A stretch of DNA of 64,000 bases from Limisphaera sp. Lineage in GTDB: Bacteria > Verrucomicrobiota > Verrucomicrobiia > Limisphaerales > Limisphaeraceae. Made by a program: the position numbers and the translations under genes. A model generated the notes under the pieces. That model was not told the origin of the DNA, made no database searches, and saw nothing but the letters and a program-made list of their open reading frames with translations. The stretch spans positions 310,001 to 374,000 of the forward strand of contig JANWVC010000003.1 of the NCBI GenBank assembly GCA_025057755.1. The letters run 5' to 3'. Shown piece by piece: positions 29,861 to 38,292 of the stretch. Position 1 is the stretch's first letter. Each line of letters starts with the position of its first letter.

Positions 29861-30985
29861 CTAGCCCTCCGGAGGTTTTGGATCCAACGCCGGTTGCGGC
29901 ATCGGTGCGTCACTCAAGGCCACCCGCATTCCATTACGCAAGCGGAACACTCCCGCACTGACTACTTGCTGCCCCGCCTCGACTCCAGCCGTGACACTAA
30001 CAAAGTCCCCCCGCCGCCGACCCAATTTCACGAATTGCTGGCGCACCACAAGCCCGCCGGGCGAGCTATCCTGAGCAGGTTCCACCACAAACACCGAATC
30101 GCCGTAAGGCGCACTCAGGACCGCCGTGGATGGAATCAATAAGACCGGGTCGGACTCTGGCAGCCAAACCGTGACCTGAACGTACATTCCAGGCCGCAAC
30201 GCCCGATCCGGATTGGCAAATGTGGCCTGCAAGCGCAGGCTCCGTGTTCCGGGGTCCAAATCGGGATCCATCGCGGTCAGTACACCTTGAAACCGCCGGC
30301 CCGGGTAGGCGTCTACTGTCGCCTCAACCGTCAACCCTTTGTGAACCTCCGACACCGCCTGCTGCGGAAGAGAAAACATCACATAAACCGGATCCAACGC
30401 GTGCAACGACACAATCGGTTGGCCCGCCTGCAAATACTGACCCGGATGCACTTCGCGGACGCCCAGCAACCCGGTAAAGGGTGCCCGCAAAGTCTTCTTA
30501 GCCACCACCGCTCGCAGGGCTTCCACGCGTGCCTGAGCCTGTTTCCATGCCGCCTCCGCCTCATCCAGCTCGGCTTGAGCCACGGTTTGTGCCTCACGCA
30601 GGGCCCGCAAACGTTCAAGATTCAACCGGGCGAGCTCTACACGTGCCTCCGCTTCACGCAGTTCCGCTTCCTCAGCAGAAATGTCCAAACGGACGAGCAC
30701 GGCACCTTCCTGCACTTCTGTGCCTCCCTCGAAAGCAACCTCCCGAATCAAACCCGGCATCTCAGTGGTGACCCGAATGCCACGTACAGGTTGCACAGTC
30801 CCGACTGCCGACCAAGCACGTGGCCAATGGTCCGACCGCACAGTGTACACGGACACATACTCGACCGGCTGCGGCTGACTCCGAGCTTGGGCGATCATGG
30901 TCCGAATCTGCCAAGCTTTGATCCCGGCCAAACTCAATGCAACCAAGACTAGAATGCTGAATGCCCAAACAATTTGTCGCAACAT
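29861..30985 (-). CDS. RND efflux periplasmic adaptor (membrane fusion protein)
   Basis: 374 residues, as usual for MdtA/AcrA-type adaptors that bridge the permease and the outer-membrane channel. An N-terminal membrane anchor (IVWAFSILVLVALSLAGI) is followed by the barrel-sandwich half EMPGLIREVAFEGGTEVQEG and an alpha-helical hairpin rich in Glu, Ala, Arg and Leu. The second half is APFTGLLGVREVHPGQYLQ, then a beta-barrel with GTRSLRLQATFANPDRALRP and GMYVQVTVWLP. No lipobox Cys is seen, so it is anchored by its helix. It is the middle gene of the tetR-adaptor-permease operon, 45 bases after tetR. Confidence 0.93.
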   Translation of the reverse strand: MLRQIVWAFSILVLVALSLAGIKAWQIRTMIAQARSQPQPVEYVSVYTVRSDHWPRAWSAVGTVQPVRGIRVTTEMPGLIREVAFEGGTEVQEGAVLVRLDISAEEAELREAEARVELARLNLERLRALREAQTVAQAELDEAEAAWKQAQARVEALRAVVAKKTLRAPFTGLLGVREVHPGQYLQAGQPIVSLHALDPVYVMFSLPQQAVSEVHKGLTVEATVDAYPGRRFQGVLTAMDPDLDPGTRSLRLQATFANPDRALRPGMYVQVTVWLPESDPVLLIPSTAVLSAPYGDSVFVVEPAQDSSPGGLVVRQQFVKLGRRRGDFVSVTAGVEAGQQVVSAGVFRLRNGMRVALSDAPMPQPALDPKPPEG

Positions 30986-31030
30986 AAGGCGCCCAATGGA
31001 TCGATCAGTCGCGCCGCAACCCGCGCTCGC

Positions 31031-31660
31031 TCAGTCCGCTGCGCAGGCCGCCGTCATTGCTGGCGGGCCGGCTCCTTGCAAAAAGAATCCCACCAGCCGA
31101 TCCGCCAAGTCTGGACCAGGCTGGTCCTCTTCAAACACCAACGAACTCGCTAAAAACGTGTGCGCCAAACCAAAAAACGCGTGGGTTAACTCCCGTGCCG
31201 TGAGCCGACTGGTTAATTCGCCACGCGCCTGCGCCTCCCGAATTGCCTCACACATTCGATCAAAATTGCGCCGACATAAAGGACGGCAGTCAAACCCGGG
31301 CGGTGCATCGCCGGGAGCTGCAAACATCGTGGACAACGCCAACTGCAGCAACCGCCGGTTTTCATGAAACGATTGAAACCACGCTTGCATCACAGCACGC
31401 AACCGCGCTCCAATGTCAGATGAAGACGCCAGCGCTGCCTCCAGCCGACGTTGCCGCGCCTCATACGCCTCCGTCACCAACGCCCGGAACAGGTCTGCCT
31501 TATCCCGAAAATGATAATAAAGCGCGGGCTTGGAGACACCGGCCGCACGGGCAATGTCCGAGATCGCTGTGGCGGCATACCCGCGTTCCGCGAAACATCG
31601 TAACGCTGCGCGGAGAATCCGCTGCCGCGTGCGCTCACCTTCTGTTCTGGCCCGACGCAT
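31031..31660 (-). CDS. TetR/AcrR-family transcriptional repressor of the efflux operon
   Basis: 209 residues. The N-terminal helix-turn-helix is clear: ILRAALRCFAERGYAATAIS, then DIARAAGVSKPALYYHFRDK at about residues 35-54. The C-terminal ligand and dimer domain is variable, including FFGLAHTFLASSLVFEEDQP. It is the first gene of the operon with the adaptor and RND permease, so it very likely represses its own transcription and that of the pump. A palindrome directly upstream overlaps the predicted -10 box. The inducing ligand is unknown. Confidence 0.92.
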   Translation of the reverse strand: MRRARTEGERTRQRILRAALRCFAERGYAATAISDIARAAGVSKPALYYHFRDKADLFRALVTEAYEARQRRLEAALASSSDIGARLRAVMQAWFQSFHENRRLLQLALSTMFAAPGDAPPGFDCRPLCRRNFDRMCEAIREAQARGELTSRLTARELTHAFFGLAHTFLASSLVFEEDQPGPDLADRLVGFFLQGAGPPAMTAACAAD

Positions 31661-31663
31661 AAA

Positions 31664-31687
31664 AACTGACCGAACGGTAAGTCAGTT
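31664..31687. promoter_or_regulatory. Palindromic TetR-type operator
   Basis: 24-bp dyad AACTGAC-(10)-GTCAGTT with an inner palindrome ACCG-AA-CGGT. It lies 3 bases upstream of the tetR start codon and overlaps the predicted -10 element. Size and symmetry suit a TetR-family dimer. Confidence 0.75.
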
Positions 31688-31701
31688 CTGCTTCCTGTCA
31701 A
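31674..31701 (-). promoter_or_regulatory. Predicted sigma-70 promoter of the tetR-RND operon
   Basis: A perfect -35 TTGACA (31696-31701) and a weaker -10 TACCGT (31674-31679) with a 16-base spacer, about 14 bases upstream of the tetR ATG. The -10 lies inside the palindromic operator, as expected for an autorepressed gene. Confidence 0.6.
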
Positions 31702-32299
31702 GAGCGGTCCCCCAACAGGCATGTCCCCGGATCGCCAATAAGGAAAAACCTTGATGTCGTCGAGCACCAACCCCGAAGACACATAGCACCATCTTCGAGA
31801 CCAATTTGCCTGAACAAATCCAATTGGCGTAAAGCCGAAGCCTCAAGGGCCGACGAGGATCTGCACTGAGAAAGCTCAGCCGCGGGCAAACGGTGCTCCT
31901 TGGGACCTCTTATCTGCCGGGCCCTTGCGAATTCGAAGCACTTGCTGGCTTACCAATTGCAAAGCGAATGCCCCATGAGGGCCCAAAGTCGGCATGCGAG
32001 TGTCCTCCCGAGAGGGCAAACATGTCTATGTCACGAAGCAAGACCCCGGGAAGCAAGCCCCGTATTTGGATTGACCAGCAGACGAATGTTCGTTGTGCCC
32101 CTTCGGCTTGCTCTCCCGCCGCTATGCATGCGGAGCGGATGGGCGAAAACCAGCCCACAATCACGCATTCAGATGCTTTGATGCGGTGATTCGGTCCGGC
32201 CAGAGTCCGGGTCGGGCTGCGGTTGGATGCAAAATAAACACAACCCGTAGGGGCTGAATGATCCCAACCCTTTCGCGGACAACGCTTGCGGAAATAAAA
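31702..32299. other. Gene-poor region, possibly decayed coding sequence
   Basis: About 600 bases without a gene I can support. On the minus strand, short stretches such as SGLVLDDIKVFPYW (around 31740-31780) resemble the end of a LamG-type or surface beta domain, but the frame is interrupted, so this may be the remnant of a secreted protein. Nothing else is recognisable. Confidence 0.3.
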
Positions 32300-32329
32300 A
32301 AACCGGCCGCCAACGAGTGCAACCGGTTT
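32300..32329 (-). terminator. Intrinsic terminator of the redoxin gene
   Basis: 7-bp stem AAACCGG/CCGGTTT with a 16-base loop on the minus strand, running into a T tract (A-rich plus strand 32294-32302). It starts about 28 bases after the redoxin stop codon. Confidence 0.7.
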
Positions 32330-32356
32330 GCGTCACTTCGAGCTCGATCAATGCGG

Positions 32357-32956
32357 CTATTCCGCGTACTTGACGCTGCAACCATAGGGCCGGGTTTGGC
32401 TGACTTCGGGTTTTTGCCCGGCCAACAACTTCTCTACAGCTTCACGGACATAGTTTCGGGCCTTGCGAGGGTCGTGGCTGCTGGAAGAGCGGTCGTCAAT
32501 GGCCCCCGCATAAACCAGGATGCCCTCTTTATCGATCACGAACATGTGGGGCGTGGTACGCATGCCATAAGCCTTGCCAATGGCGCCAGAACTGTCGTCC
32601 AACCATGCAGTGGCTTTGATACCCAAGTCGTTCCATTCCTTTTGCGCGGCCTCTCGAGTGCGGTAGTTGGCATGACCGGGATGCACCGAATTGACAATCA
32701 GCCAAATGACACCTTTGGCCGTCAATTCTGCCTGGAGATCCTGCATGGCCTTGGTCTTGTAATGGTTGGCCACGAAAGGGCAGTCGTAATTGTACGATTC
32801 CAAAACTACGATCTTGCCCTTATAGTCTGAAAGGCGATGCTCTTTACCGGTAATATCCGTTGCTGTGAAATCTGGCGCAGGTTTGCCGACTTCGGCAGCG
32901 CCCCACGCCACGGTTGTGCAAAGACCGATCGAGAGTGCCGTCAATAATCGTTTCAT
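32357..32956 (-). CDS. Exported thioredoxin-fold redoxin (AhpC/TSA-like)
   Basis: 199 residues with a signal peptide (MKRLLTALSIGLCTTVAWGA), so periplasmic. The thioredoxin-like fold is shown by VGKPAPDFTATDITGKEHRL near residue 23, LSDYKGKIVVLESYNYDCPF with a single active-site Cys, and TTPHMFVIDKEGILVYAGAI (cis-Pro after Thr-Thr). The CxxC of thioredoxin is replaced by YDCPF, so this is the peroxiredoxin-like or redoxin class seen in many Verrucomicrobia and Planctomycetes. It probably reduces peroxides or thiols, but the substrate is unknown. An intrinsic terminator follows, and it is divergent from thiH. Confidence 0.85.
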   Translation of the reverse strand: MKRLLTALSIGLCTTVAWGAAEVGKPAPDFTATDITGKEHRLSDYKGKIVVLESYNYDCPFVANHYKTKAMQDLQAELTAKGVIWLIVNSVHPGHANYRTREAAQKEWNDLGIKATAWLDDSSGAIGKAYGMRTTPHMFVIDKEGILVYAGAIDDRSSSSHDPRKARNYVREAVEKLLAGQKPEVSQTRPYGCSVKYAE

Positions 32957-33284
32957 AATTTTTGCCTCCGCGTCCTCGATTCTCTGGTTTCGTCAGCCAA
33001 CAGTAACCCTGCCGTGGCCCTTGTCAACCCGCCCGGCCCATGGAAACCCCAATCAGCCTACGCCAATTGCTCGGCCGCGCTGCCTTGGGAACCATTGGAC
33101 AAGCGGATCGCCCAAGGCCTCTCCCTCGGGCACCCCCGTCCGAAAAGAGCGGCACACGCACAAGAGGGCAGAATTACACCCGCGGCACGGCCCAGGGAGG
33201 ACCCGAGTTCGGTCTTCAGCAGGTTCCCAAATGCGCCCCTGCGCCTTGCCTCGACAATGCAAGTCCATTTGGTACGTTAAACGT
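32957..33284. other. Divergent intergenic region before thiH
   Basis: About 330 bases between the redoxin gene (minus) and thiH (plus). I looked for a thiamine pyrophosphate riboswitch and found neither the CTGAGA nor the ACCTGAT core. A weak promoter-like pair TCGACA-(16)-TACGTT ends about 6 bases before the GTG of thiH; that would leave a very short leader. Confidence 0.35.
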
Positions 33285-34580
33285 GTGAGCTTTGCCACGG
33301 AGTTTGATGCTCTTCCGCTGCCCCAACTGGTGCAGCGATCTCGGACCGCAACGCGAGCCCGGGTCCGGGAAAGTTTGGAACGGGCCAGTCGTGATCTGAA
33401 CGATTTTGCGCATCTGATTTCTCCTGCAGCAGGCGAGTTTTTGGAAGAAATAGCGCGCCGTTCGCATGCCCTGACCGTGCAACGCTTCGGCCGGGTTATC
33501 CGCCTATTTGCCCCGCTTTACCTTTCCAATGAATGCATTAATGTCTGCCAATATTGTGGGTTCTCACGCAACAACCCCATCCTGCGCGTCACTTTGACTC
33601 TCGATGAGGTTCGACAAGAGACCCTGGCTCTCAAAGGCCAAGGGTTTCGCAATCTTCTGCTGGTGGCCGGTGAACATCCGAAGTTTGTTTCGACAAGTTA
33701 CCTGCGGGAATGCGTCCAACTGGTGCACCAAGAAGTGCCGTCGGTGTCTTTGGAAGTCGGCCCGCTAAGCGTGGACGAGTACCGTCCGCTGGTGCAGGCG
33801 GGAGCCGAAGGGTTGGTCGTGTATCAGGAAACGTACGATCGAAGGGTATACGCCGAGATGCACCTGGCCGGGCCGAAACGGGATTTTCAATGGCGGTTGA
33901 CCACCCCGGAACGCGCTTACGCGGCTGGCTTCCGACGACTGGGGATTGGCGCCTTGTATGGTTTGGCTGATTGGCGATATGAGGCGCTGGCAGTAGCTGC
34001 TCATGCGAGTTATTTATTGCGCCATTGTTGGAAGGCGTTCCTGACGATCTCCCTACCCCGGTTGCGACCCTGCGCAGGCGAATTTCAACCTCGCACGACT
34101 ATGACTGACCGTGAATTGGTGCAGCTGGTTTGCGCCTTTCGCTTGATGTTTCCGGATGTCGGACTGGTGTTGTCCACGCGCGAGTCTCCGCGCCTGCGCG
34201 ATGGGTTAATTCCCTTGGGCATCACGCTAATAAGCGCGGGCAGTCACACGGAGCCAGGCGGTTACACAGGAGCTGGACGCGGGCATGTCCATAAAACAGT
34301 ACGCGGCCGAATCATGGATGCCGGCTCCAGCGAATGGGCTGAGCCGGTGCCTGAAGACAGCTCTGGAGCCACTGAACAGTTCGCGATTGCCGACCCGCGG
34401 CCAGTTGCCGAGGTGGTCCGCCGCATCATGGCTTTAGGCTATGAACCAGTGTGGAAAGACTGGGACGCCGCGCTTTGTGGCCCCACAACATCAGCCCCCA
34501 ACCATGTCCCCCTGGCTCAAGCCAACAAAAGAACCGACCCTGCAGTCGAACCCGCCCCCTGTGGCTCGACCGATCGTTGA
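33285..34580 (+). CDS. thiH: 2-iminoacetate synthase ThiH (radical SAM)
   Basis: From the GTG at 33285 (MSFATEFDALPLPQL) the protein has 431 residues; longer frames upstream lack similarity. ThiH cleaves tyrosine to dehydroglycine for the thiazole of thiamine, or the related anaerobic route, using a [4Fe-4S] cluster and S-adenosylmethionine. The cluster motif CINVCQYCGF (Cys-x3-Cys-x2-Cys) lies near residue 85 after RLFAPLYLSNECI. Later motifs include LLLVAGEHPKFVS, VYQETYDRRVYAEMHLAGPK, RRLGIGALYGLADWR, RLRPCAGEF and ISAGSHTEPGGYTG. The C-terminus is about 50 residues longer than usual and overlaps dus by up to 77 bases. No thiG, thiS or thiF is nearby. Confidence 0.9.
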   Translation: MSFATEFDALPLPQLVQRSRTATRARVRESLERASRDLNDFAHLISPAAGEFLEEIARRSHALTVQRFGRVIRLFAPLYLSNECINVCQYCGFSRNNPILRVTLTLDEVRQETLALKGQGFRNLLLVAGEHPKFVSTSYLRECVQLVHQEVPSVSLEVGPLSVDEYRPLVQAGAEGLVVYQETYDRRVYAEMHLAGPKRDFQWRLTTPERAYAAGFRRLGIGALYGLADWRYEALAVAAHASYLLRHCWKAFLTISLPRLRPCAGEFQPRTTMTDRELVQLVCAFRLMFPDVGLVLSTRESPRLRDGLIPLGITLISAGSHTEPGGYTGAGRGHVHKTVRGRIMDAGSSEWAEPVPEDSSGATEQFAIADPRPVAEVVRRIMALGYEPVWKDWDAALCGPTTSAPNHVPLAQANKRTDPAVEPAPCGSTDR

Positions 34581-35688
34581 GCCATCGAGCCCCGATTACG
34601 GCCTCCGAAGAGCGTTTCGGGAGCTTCTACAAGGGCCAGCCCCCTTTTTGGCACTGGCCCCCATGCAAGATGTGACCGACGCGTCATTCTGGGCCTTGGT
34701 GCAGGAACGCGGCGGAGCGGATGTTTATTGGACTGAATACACCCGAGTACATGCTTGTTCGCGCCCCGCACGGGAAATCGTGGAATCCATCCTAAACAAC
34801 CAAACAGGCCGACCCGTGGTGGTGCAAATGATGGGCAACGACCCGGAAGCCCTGGTCCGAACGGCACGTTCGTTGGAAGCTTTGCCCGTCGCTGCAATCG
34901 AGCTGAATTTGGGATGCCCCGCGCCGGTCGTTTATCGAAAGTGTGCCGGTGGAGGTCTGTTACGCGATCCGGAACGACTGGACAAAATCCTCGGACGACT
35001 GCGCGATACAGTCTCTCTACCCCTTAGTCTAAAAACGCGGCTTGGTTTCGATTCAGAAACCCATTTCGATACGCTGCTGGCGATCTACGCCAGACACCGG
35101 CCTGACCTGGTCGTGGTCCACGCGCGAACCGTCCTCCAAGGCTACCGCCTGCCGGTTCGATATGACCTGATCCGACGCGCCGTTGAAAGGCTTCCCTGCC
35201 CGGTGTTGGCCAATGGCCACATCCAAGAGCCTGCGCAAGCCTTGTCCATCCTCGCTCAAACCGGCGCTCGCGGGTGCATGATCGGCCGGGCCGCCATTCG
35301 GAACCCATGGATCTTTCAACAAATCCGCCGAGTTCAAGCCGGCCTACCGGTATACTACCCCACCGGTCGTGAAGTTCTGCGATACATCGAACAACTGTGG
35401 ACCGCCTATGCCACGCCAGGACACCCCGAACGACTGCAAACGCAGCGTGTAAAGCTTTTCATGAACTTTCTCGGCGAAGGATTGGGGCCGCAGGCGGAGC
35501 AGTTCCTTTATTTTATTCGGCGCGTCCAAACCCGACTCGAATTCTTCGACGTTTGCCGACGTTTTCTGGAGCACGATGAGCCACTTCACCTTGTGCCCAC
35601 TGCGGGGAAAGCTGTCGAGGCAGCTCCGTCCGCACCTTCGGCGCAGCGCTTCTGCGAGAATGTTTTAACCGGTTCTCCCGCGCCCTGA
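34504..35688 (+). CDS. tRNA-dihydrouridine synthase
   Basis: About 394 residues from the ATG at 34504; a GTG at 34561 would shorten the overlap with thiH to 20 bases and is also plausible. The FMN-dependent enzyme reduces uridines to dihydrouridine in tRNA. Family features are LALAPMQDVTDASFWALV near residue 50, VVVQMMGNDPEAL, ELNLGCPAPVVYRKCAGGGL with the active-site Cys of the GCP motif, and LSLKTRLGFDS. VVVHARTVLQGY, CPVLANGHIQEP and GARGCMIGRAAIRNPWIFQQ complete the FMN site. Which uridine positions it serves (DusA, B or C type) cannot be settled here. Its end overlaps the convergent pterin dehydratase gene by 24 bases. Confidence 0.92.
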   Translation: MSPWLKPTKEPTLQSNPPPVARPIVEPSSPDYGLRRAFRELLQGPAPFLALAPMQDVTDASFWALVQERGGADVYWTEYTRVHACSRPAREIVESILNNQTGRPVVVQMMGNDPEALVRTARSLEALPVAAIELNLGCPAPVVYRKCAGGGLLRDPERLDKILGRLRDTVSLPLSLKTRLGFDSETHFDTLLAIYARHRPDLVVVHARTVLQGYRLPVRYDLIRRAVERLPCPVLANGHIQEPAQALSILAQTGARGCMIGRAAIRNPWIFQQIRRVQAGLPVYYPTGREVLRYIEQLWTAYATPGHPERLQTQRVKLFMNFLGEGLGPQAEQFLYFIRRVQTRLEFFDVCRRFLEHDEPLHLVPTAGKAVEAAPSAPSAQRFCENVLTGSPAP

Positions 35689-35964
35689 GACAAGCGCCTC
35701 AATGCGTCGGGCCAGCTCAAAGTCTTTCGCCGTTAAACCTTGGGCATCGTGGGTCGTGAGCGTCAACCGGACCTGATTCCACTGGATTAAAATGTCGGGA
35801 TGATGCTGCATCCGCTCGGCCAACCGGGCCACCCGGTTCACAAAGCGCATCGCCTCGGCGAAATCAGACCACAAAAACACTCGCTCGATCGCAGAGCCTC
35901 TTCGTTTCCAACCGGACAACGATTTCAGCGCTGCACGAACTTCCTCGGGTGTCAAACGATGCAT
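35665..35964 (-). CDS. 4a-hydroxytetrahydrobiopterin dehydratase (PCD/PhhB)
   Basis: 99 residues from the ATG at 35964, the normal length. It dehydrates 4a-hydroxytetrahydropterin for pterin recycling, or acts in alternative pterin or molybdopterin chemistry. The motif ERMQHHPDILIQWNQVRLTL followed by THDAQGLTAKDFELARRIE contains the conserved His-His and His-Asp residues. No phenylalanine hydroxylase is nearby. The last 24 bases overlap dus on the opposite strand. Confidence 0.92.
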   Translation of the reverse strand: MHRLTPEEVRAALKSLSGWKRRGSAIERVFLWSDFAEAMRFVNRVARLAERMQHHPDILIQWNQVRLTLTTHDAQGLTAKDFELARRIEALVSGRGRTG

Positions 35965-36056
35965 GGCCCTAAGTTGCACCGGATTCGGCCCATGGCAAGG
36001 GAGTCACGCACATTTCCAGACGGGCTCAACAACGCTGGCAGTTCGGGTGGTCCGAG

Positions 36057-36407
36057 CTATGCTGGCGGCCGATCGGATCGTCCGTTGGCCACCGGCCCAC
36101 CCGCTTGACGCCAGATGGCATAACTCGTATACCCAGCCCAAAACCACGCGACCAGGAACAAGCCACACCCCCACCTCAACCACGACCACCCGATTGTCTC
36201 CCGGTCTATAGTCTCTGCGGTTCCGAATTGCTTCACGAACATCTCCAAAAGGTCGCCAAACCAAATCACAACCAGAGTAAACCCCAAGCCTGCCAATAAC
36301 ATTTGAGCCAGGCCCGTCCAGCGGTATCCAGCCCACCACGAGCCCAATCCCGGCATGGCCAACTGATTCAAAAGTATCGCGGCCTGGATCCGAGGCCTAT
36401 CCCGCAT
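36057..36407 (-). CDS. Membrane protein, unknown
   Basis: About 116 residues from the ATG at 36407, beginning MRDRPRIQAAILLNQLAMPG. Three hydrophobic segments are visible: around MPGLGSWWAGYRW, then LAQMLLAGLGFTLVVIWFGD, and a third at WGCGLFLVAWFWAGYTSYAI. The first part resembles short TM2-like proteins that often neighbour GYF-domain proteins, but I cannot name a family. A TTG at 36452 would overlap the upstream stop as TTGA, so translational coupling is possible. Confidence 0.65.
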   Translation of the reverse strand: MRDRPRIQAAILLNQLAMPGLGSWWAGYRWTGLAQMLLAGLGFTLVVIWFGDLLEMFVKQFGTAETIDRETIGWSWLRWGCGLFLVAWFWAGYTSYAIWRQAGGPVANGRSDRPPA

Positions 36408-36448
36408 GCCGATCCCTCCAGAGCCGACCGTGTGACGCACGGACAAGA

Positions 36449-37087
36449 TCAAGTCCCCGTAACAGGCCGGCCGAACGCCACTTGCACCTCAGGACGATAT
36501 AAAACCATCAGGGCCCAGATCCCGATGGGTACTCCCAACAAACAACAAGGTGACGTGCAAGGGACAATCGCCAAAATGCTGGCGGCCATGGCCCAACCAA
36601 AACTCCTCAACTTCATCATCTCAACGGCCCCGTACGCAACCAGGGCCGCAACCCCCAGCCCGAGCACCGCACTCATGATCCCCAAAGATGAGCTGAGCCG
36701 CGACACCGCCTCAGCCAGCCGAGCGTTAGCTTCACCATGCCAATCCACGAATGGCATGCCCATCACGTACCAAAACACCGCCAAAACATTCGCCAGTGCC
36801 CCAAAGCCAGCCGTAACCAACAAGCCCACGGCAGGACCATAAACGCGATCTTTTGCAAGCCGGACAGACGTGGAGACCGACTCAAGGCCCCCTGCCGAAC
36901 CCATGGCCGCCGAACCAAGCCACAAGTCGGCAAATTCAGGAAACTCTCGCAACGCTTTCCATTCATTTGAACCCTCGACGCAAACGCGGCTTTCCGCATT
37001 CGCCCGACTCTCTTTCACCCATTGCCGGATTTGCTCCGCTGAAACCGGCCCATATTCCCTGCCATCCCCGCCAATGATTCGATACAT
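36449..37087 (-). CDS. GYF_2-domain membrane protein
   Basis: 212 residues. The N-terminal 50 residues form a GYF_2-type domain (YRIIGGDGREYGPVSAEQIR, then the conserved W of QWVKESRANAESRVC and EWKALREFPEF). Hydrophobic segments follow: VGLLVTAGFGALANVLAVFW, IMSAVLGLGVAALVAYGAVE, and ASILAIVPCTSPCCLLGVPI with IGIWALMVLY. This architecture is common in Verrucomicrobia and Planctomycetes; its function is unknown, with GYF probably binding proline-rich peptides in the cytoplasm. The next gene downstream probably forms an operon with it. Confidence 0.8.
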   Translation of the reverse strand: MYRIIGGDGREYGPVSAEQIRQWVKESRANAESRVCVEGSNEWKALREFPEFADLWLGSAAMGSAGGLESVSTSVRLAKDRVYGPAVGLLVTAGFGALANVLAVFWYVMGMPFVDWHGEANARLAEAVSRLSSSLGIMSAVLGLGVAALVAYGAVEMMKLRSFGWAMAASILAIVPCTSPCCLLGVPIGIWALMVLYRPEVQVAFGRPVTGT

Positions 37088-37194
37088 GGGCTGCTCCTTT
37101 TCTCTGATACTCGGTTTTGCAACATGAGCCTAGAAAGCCTCCACAGCAAGTTTCAATTCCGTAACTGCCTCCTAGTCATGCCGGGACAAGTCCC

Positions 37195-37222
37195 TTGCCC
37201 TTCCCGCCCGACGTGATATGCT
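37195..37222 (+). promoter_or_regulatory. Predicted promoter of the prs-rplI operon
   Basis: TTGCCC (37195-37200) and TATGCT (37217-37222) with a 16-base spacer, about 100 bases upstream of the prs GTG. The preceding gene is divergent, so the promoter for the operon must lie in this gap. Confidence 0.4.
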
Positions 37223-37320
37223 GAAATATAACGATCCACCGGGAACCGGTGGCTTTTTATTTCAAGATTTTCAGGCACATTTAAACGTGACCTGAACACC
37301 GAGCTCCAGGAGACCACGTT

Positions 37321-38265
37321 GTGAAGGTTTTTAGCGGAACGGCTAACGAGCCGCTGGCTCGAGCAATCTGTGCCTACATCGGCATCGAGCTGGGACGGGC
37401 CACCATCCGCCCGTTTCCCGACGGCGAAACTTTTGTCAAAATTGAGGAAAACGTCCGCGGCCAGGATGTCTTCGTGGTTCAGCCCACCTCGCCGCCCACG
37501 AATCACAACCTGATGGAACTTTTCATCATGATGGATGCCCTCCGGCGTGCTAGTGCCCAGCGCATCACCGCCGTGGTGCCATTTTACGGCTATGCCCGTC
37601 AGGACCGCAAAGACCAACCGCGTGTGCCCATCACAGCCAAACTGGTAGCCAACCTCATGGTCGCCGCGGGAGCCAACAGGCTCCTGACCATGGATTTGCA
37701 TGCCCAGCAGATTCAGGGTTTCTTCGACATCCCCGTGGACCATCTCTACGCAGCGCCCGTCATGTACGCGTACCTCAAGCAAAAAAACCTCCCGAATCTT
37801 GTTGTGGTCAGCCCGGACGTAGGCGGATTAAAGATGGCCTACGCATATGCCCAAACATTGGAGGCCGGCCTGGCCATTGTGGCCAAACGCCGCCGCAGCG
37901 CCACTGAAGTGGAGTCGCTGGCCGTGATCGGTGAAGTGCGCGGCAAAAACTGCCTCCTCGTCGATGATCTCACGGAAACAGCCGGCACCTTGGTCCAAGC
38001 CGCCGCATTGCTCAAACGCAAGGGCGCCCGAAAAATCCTTGCCTGCGTTTCCCACGCCATCATAGGTGACCAGGCTATCGAACGATTGCGAAATTCAGAG
38101 ATTGACGAATTGATCACAACCGATACCGTGTACCGTCCGGTCATCAACGGGGTGAACATTACGACACTCTCAGTGGCCGGGCTTTTGGGCGAGGCGATCA
38201 AACGGATCCACAATAACGAGTCGGTCAACTCGCTGTTTGAATTCAAGGGCGGACGCACCAGTTAA
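37321..38265 (+). CDS. prs: Ribose-phosphate pyrophosphokinase
   Basis: 314 residues, typical class I PRPP synthase: ribose-5-phosphate plus ATP to PRPP for nucleotide, histidine and tryptophan synthesis. It starts with GTG (MKVFSGTANEPLARAICAYI). Motifs are RFPDGE-type RPFPDGETFVKIEENVRGQD, the ATP loop FFIMMDALRRAS-like region, YGYARQDRKDQPRVPITAK, and NRLLTMDLHAQQIQGFFDIP. VVSPDVGGLKMAYAYA, LLVDDLTETAGTLVQAA (the PRPP-binding loop) and TDTVYRP complete the set. The gene leads the prs-rplY-pth-rpsF-ssb-rplI operon, with rplY 27 bases downstream. Confidence 0.97.
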   Translation: MKVFSGTANEPLARAICAYIGIELGRATIRPFPDGETFVKIEENVRGQDVFVVQPTSPPTNHNLMELFIMMDALRRASAQRITAVVPFYGYARQDRKDQPRVPITAKLVANLMVAAGANRLLTMDLHAQQIQGFFDIPVDHLYAAPVMYAYLKQKNLPNLVVVSPDVGGLKMAYAYAQTLEAGLAIVAKRRRSATEVESLAVIGEVRGKNCLLVDDLTETAGTLVQAAALLKRKGARKILACVSHAIIGDQAIERLRNSEIDELITTDTVYRPVINGVNITTLSVAGLLGEAIKRIHNNESVNSLFEFKGGRTS

Positions 38266-38292
38266 GCGCCGCAAGGGAACAGGACATTGATC

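Noticed and set aside
32957..33284. Possible TPP riboswitch upstream of thiH
   Set aside because: Neither the CTGAGA nor the ACCTGAT core is present.
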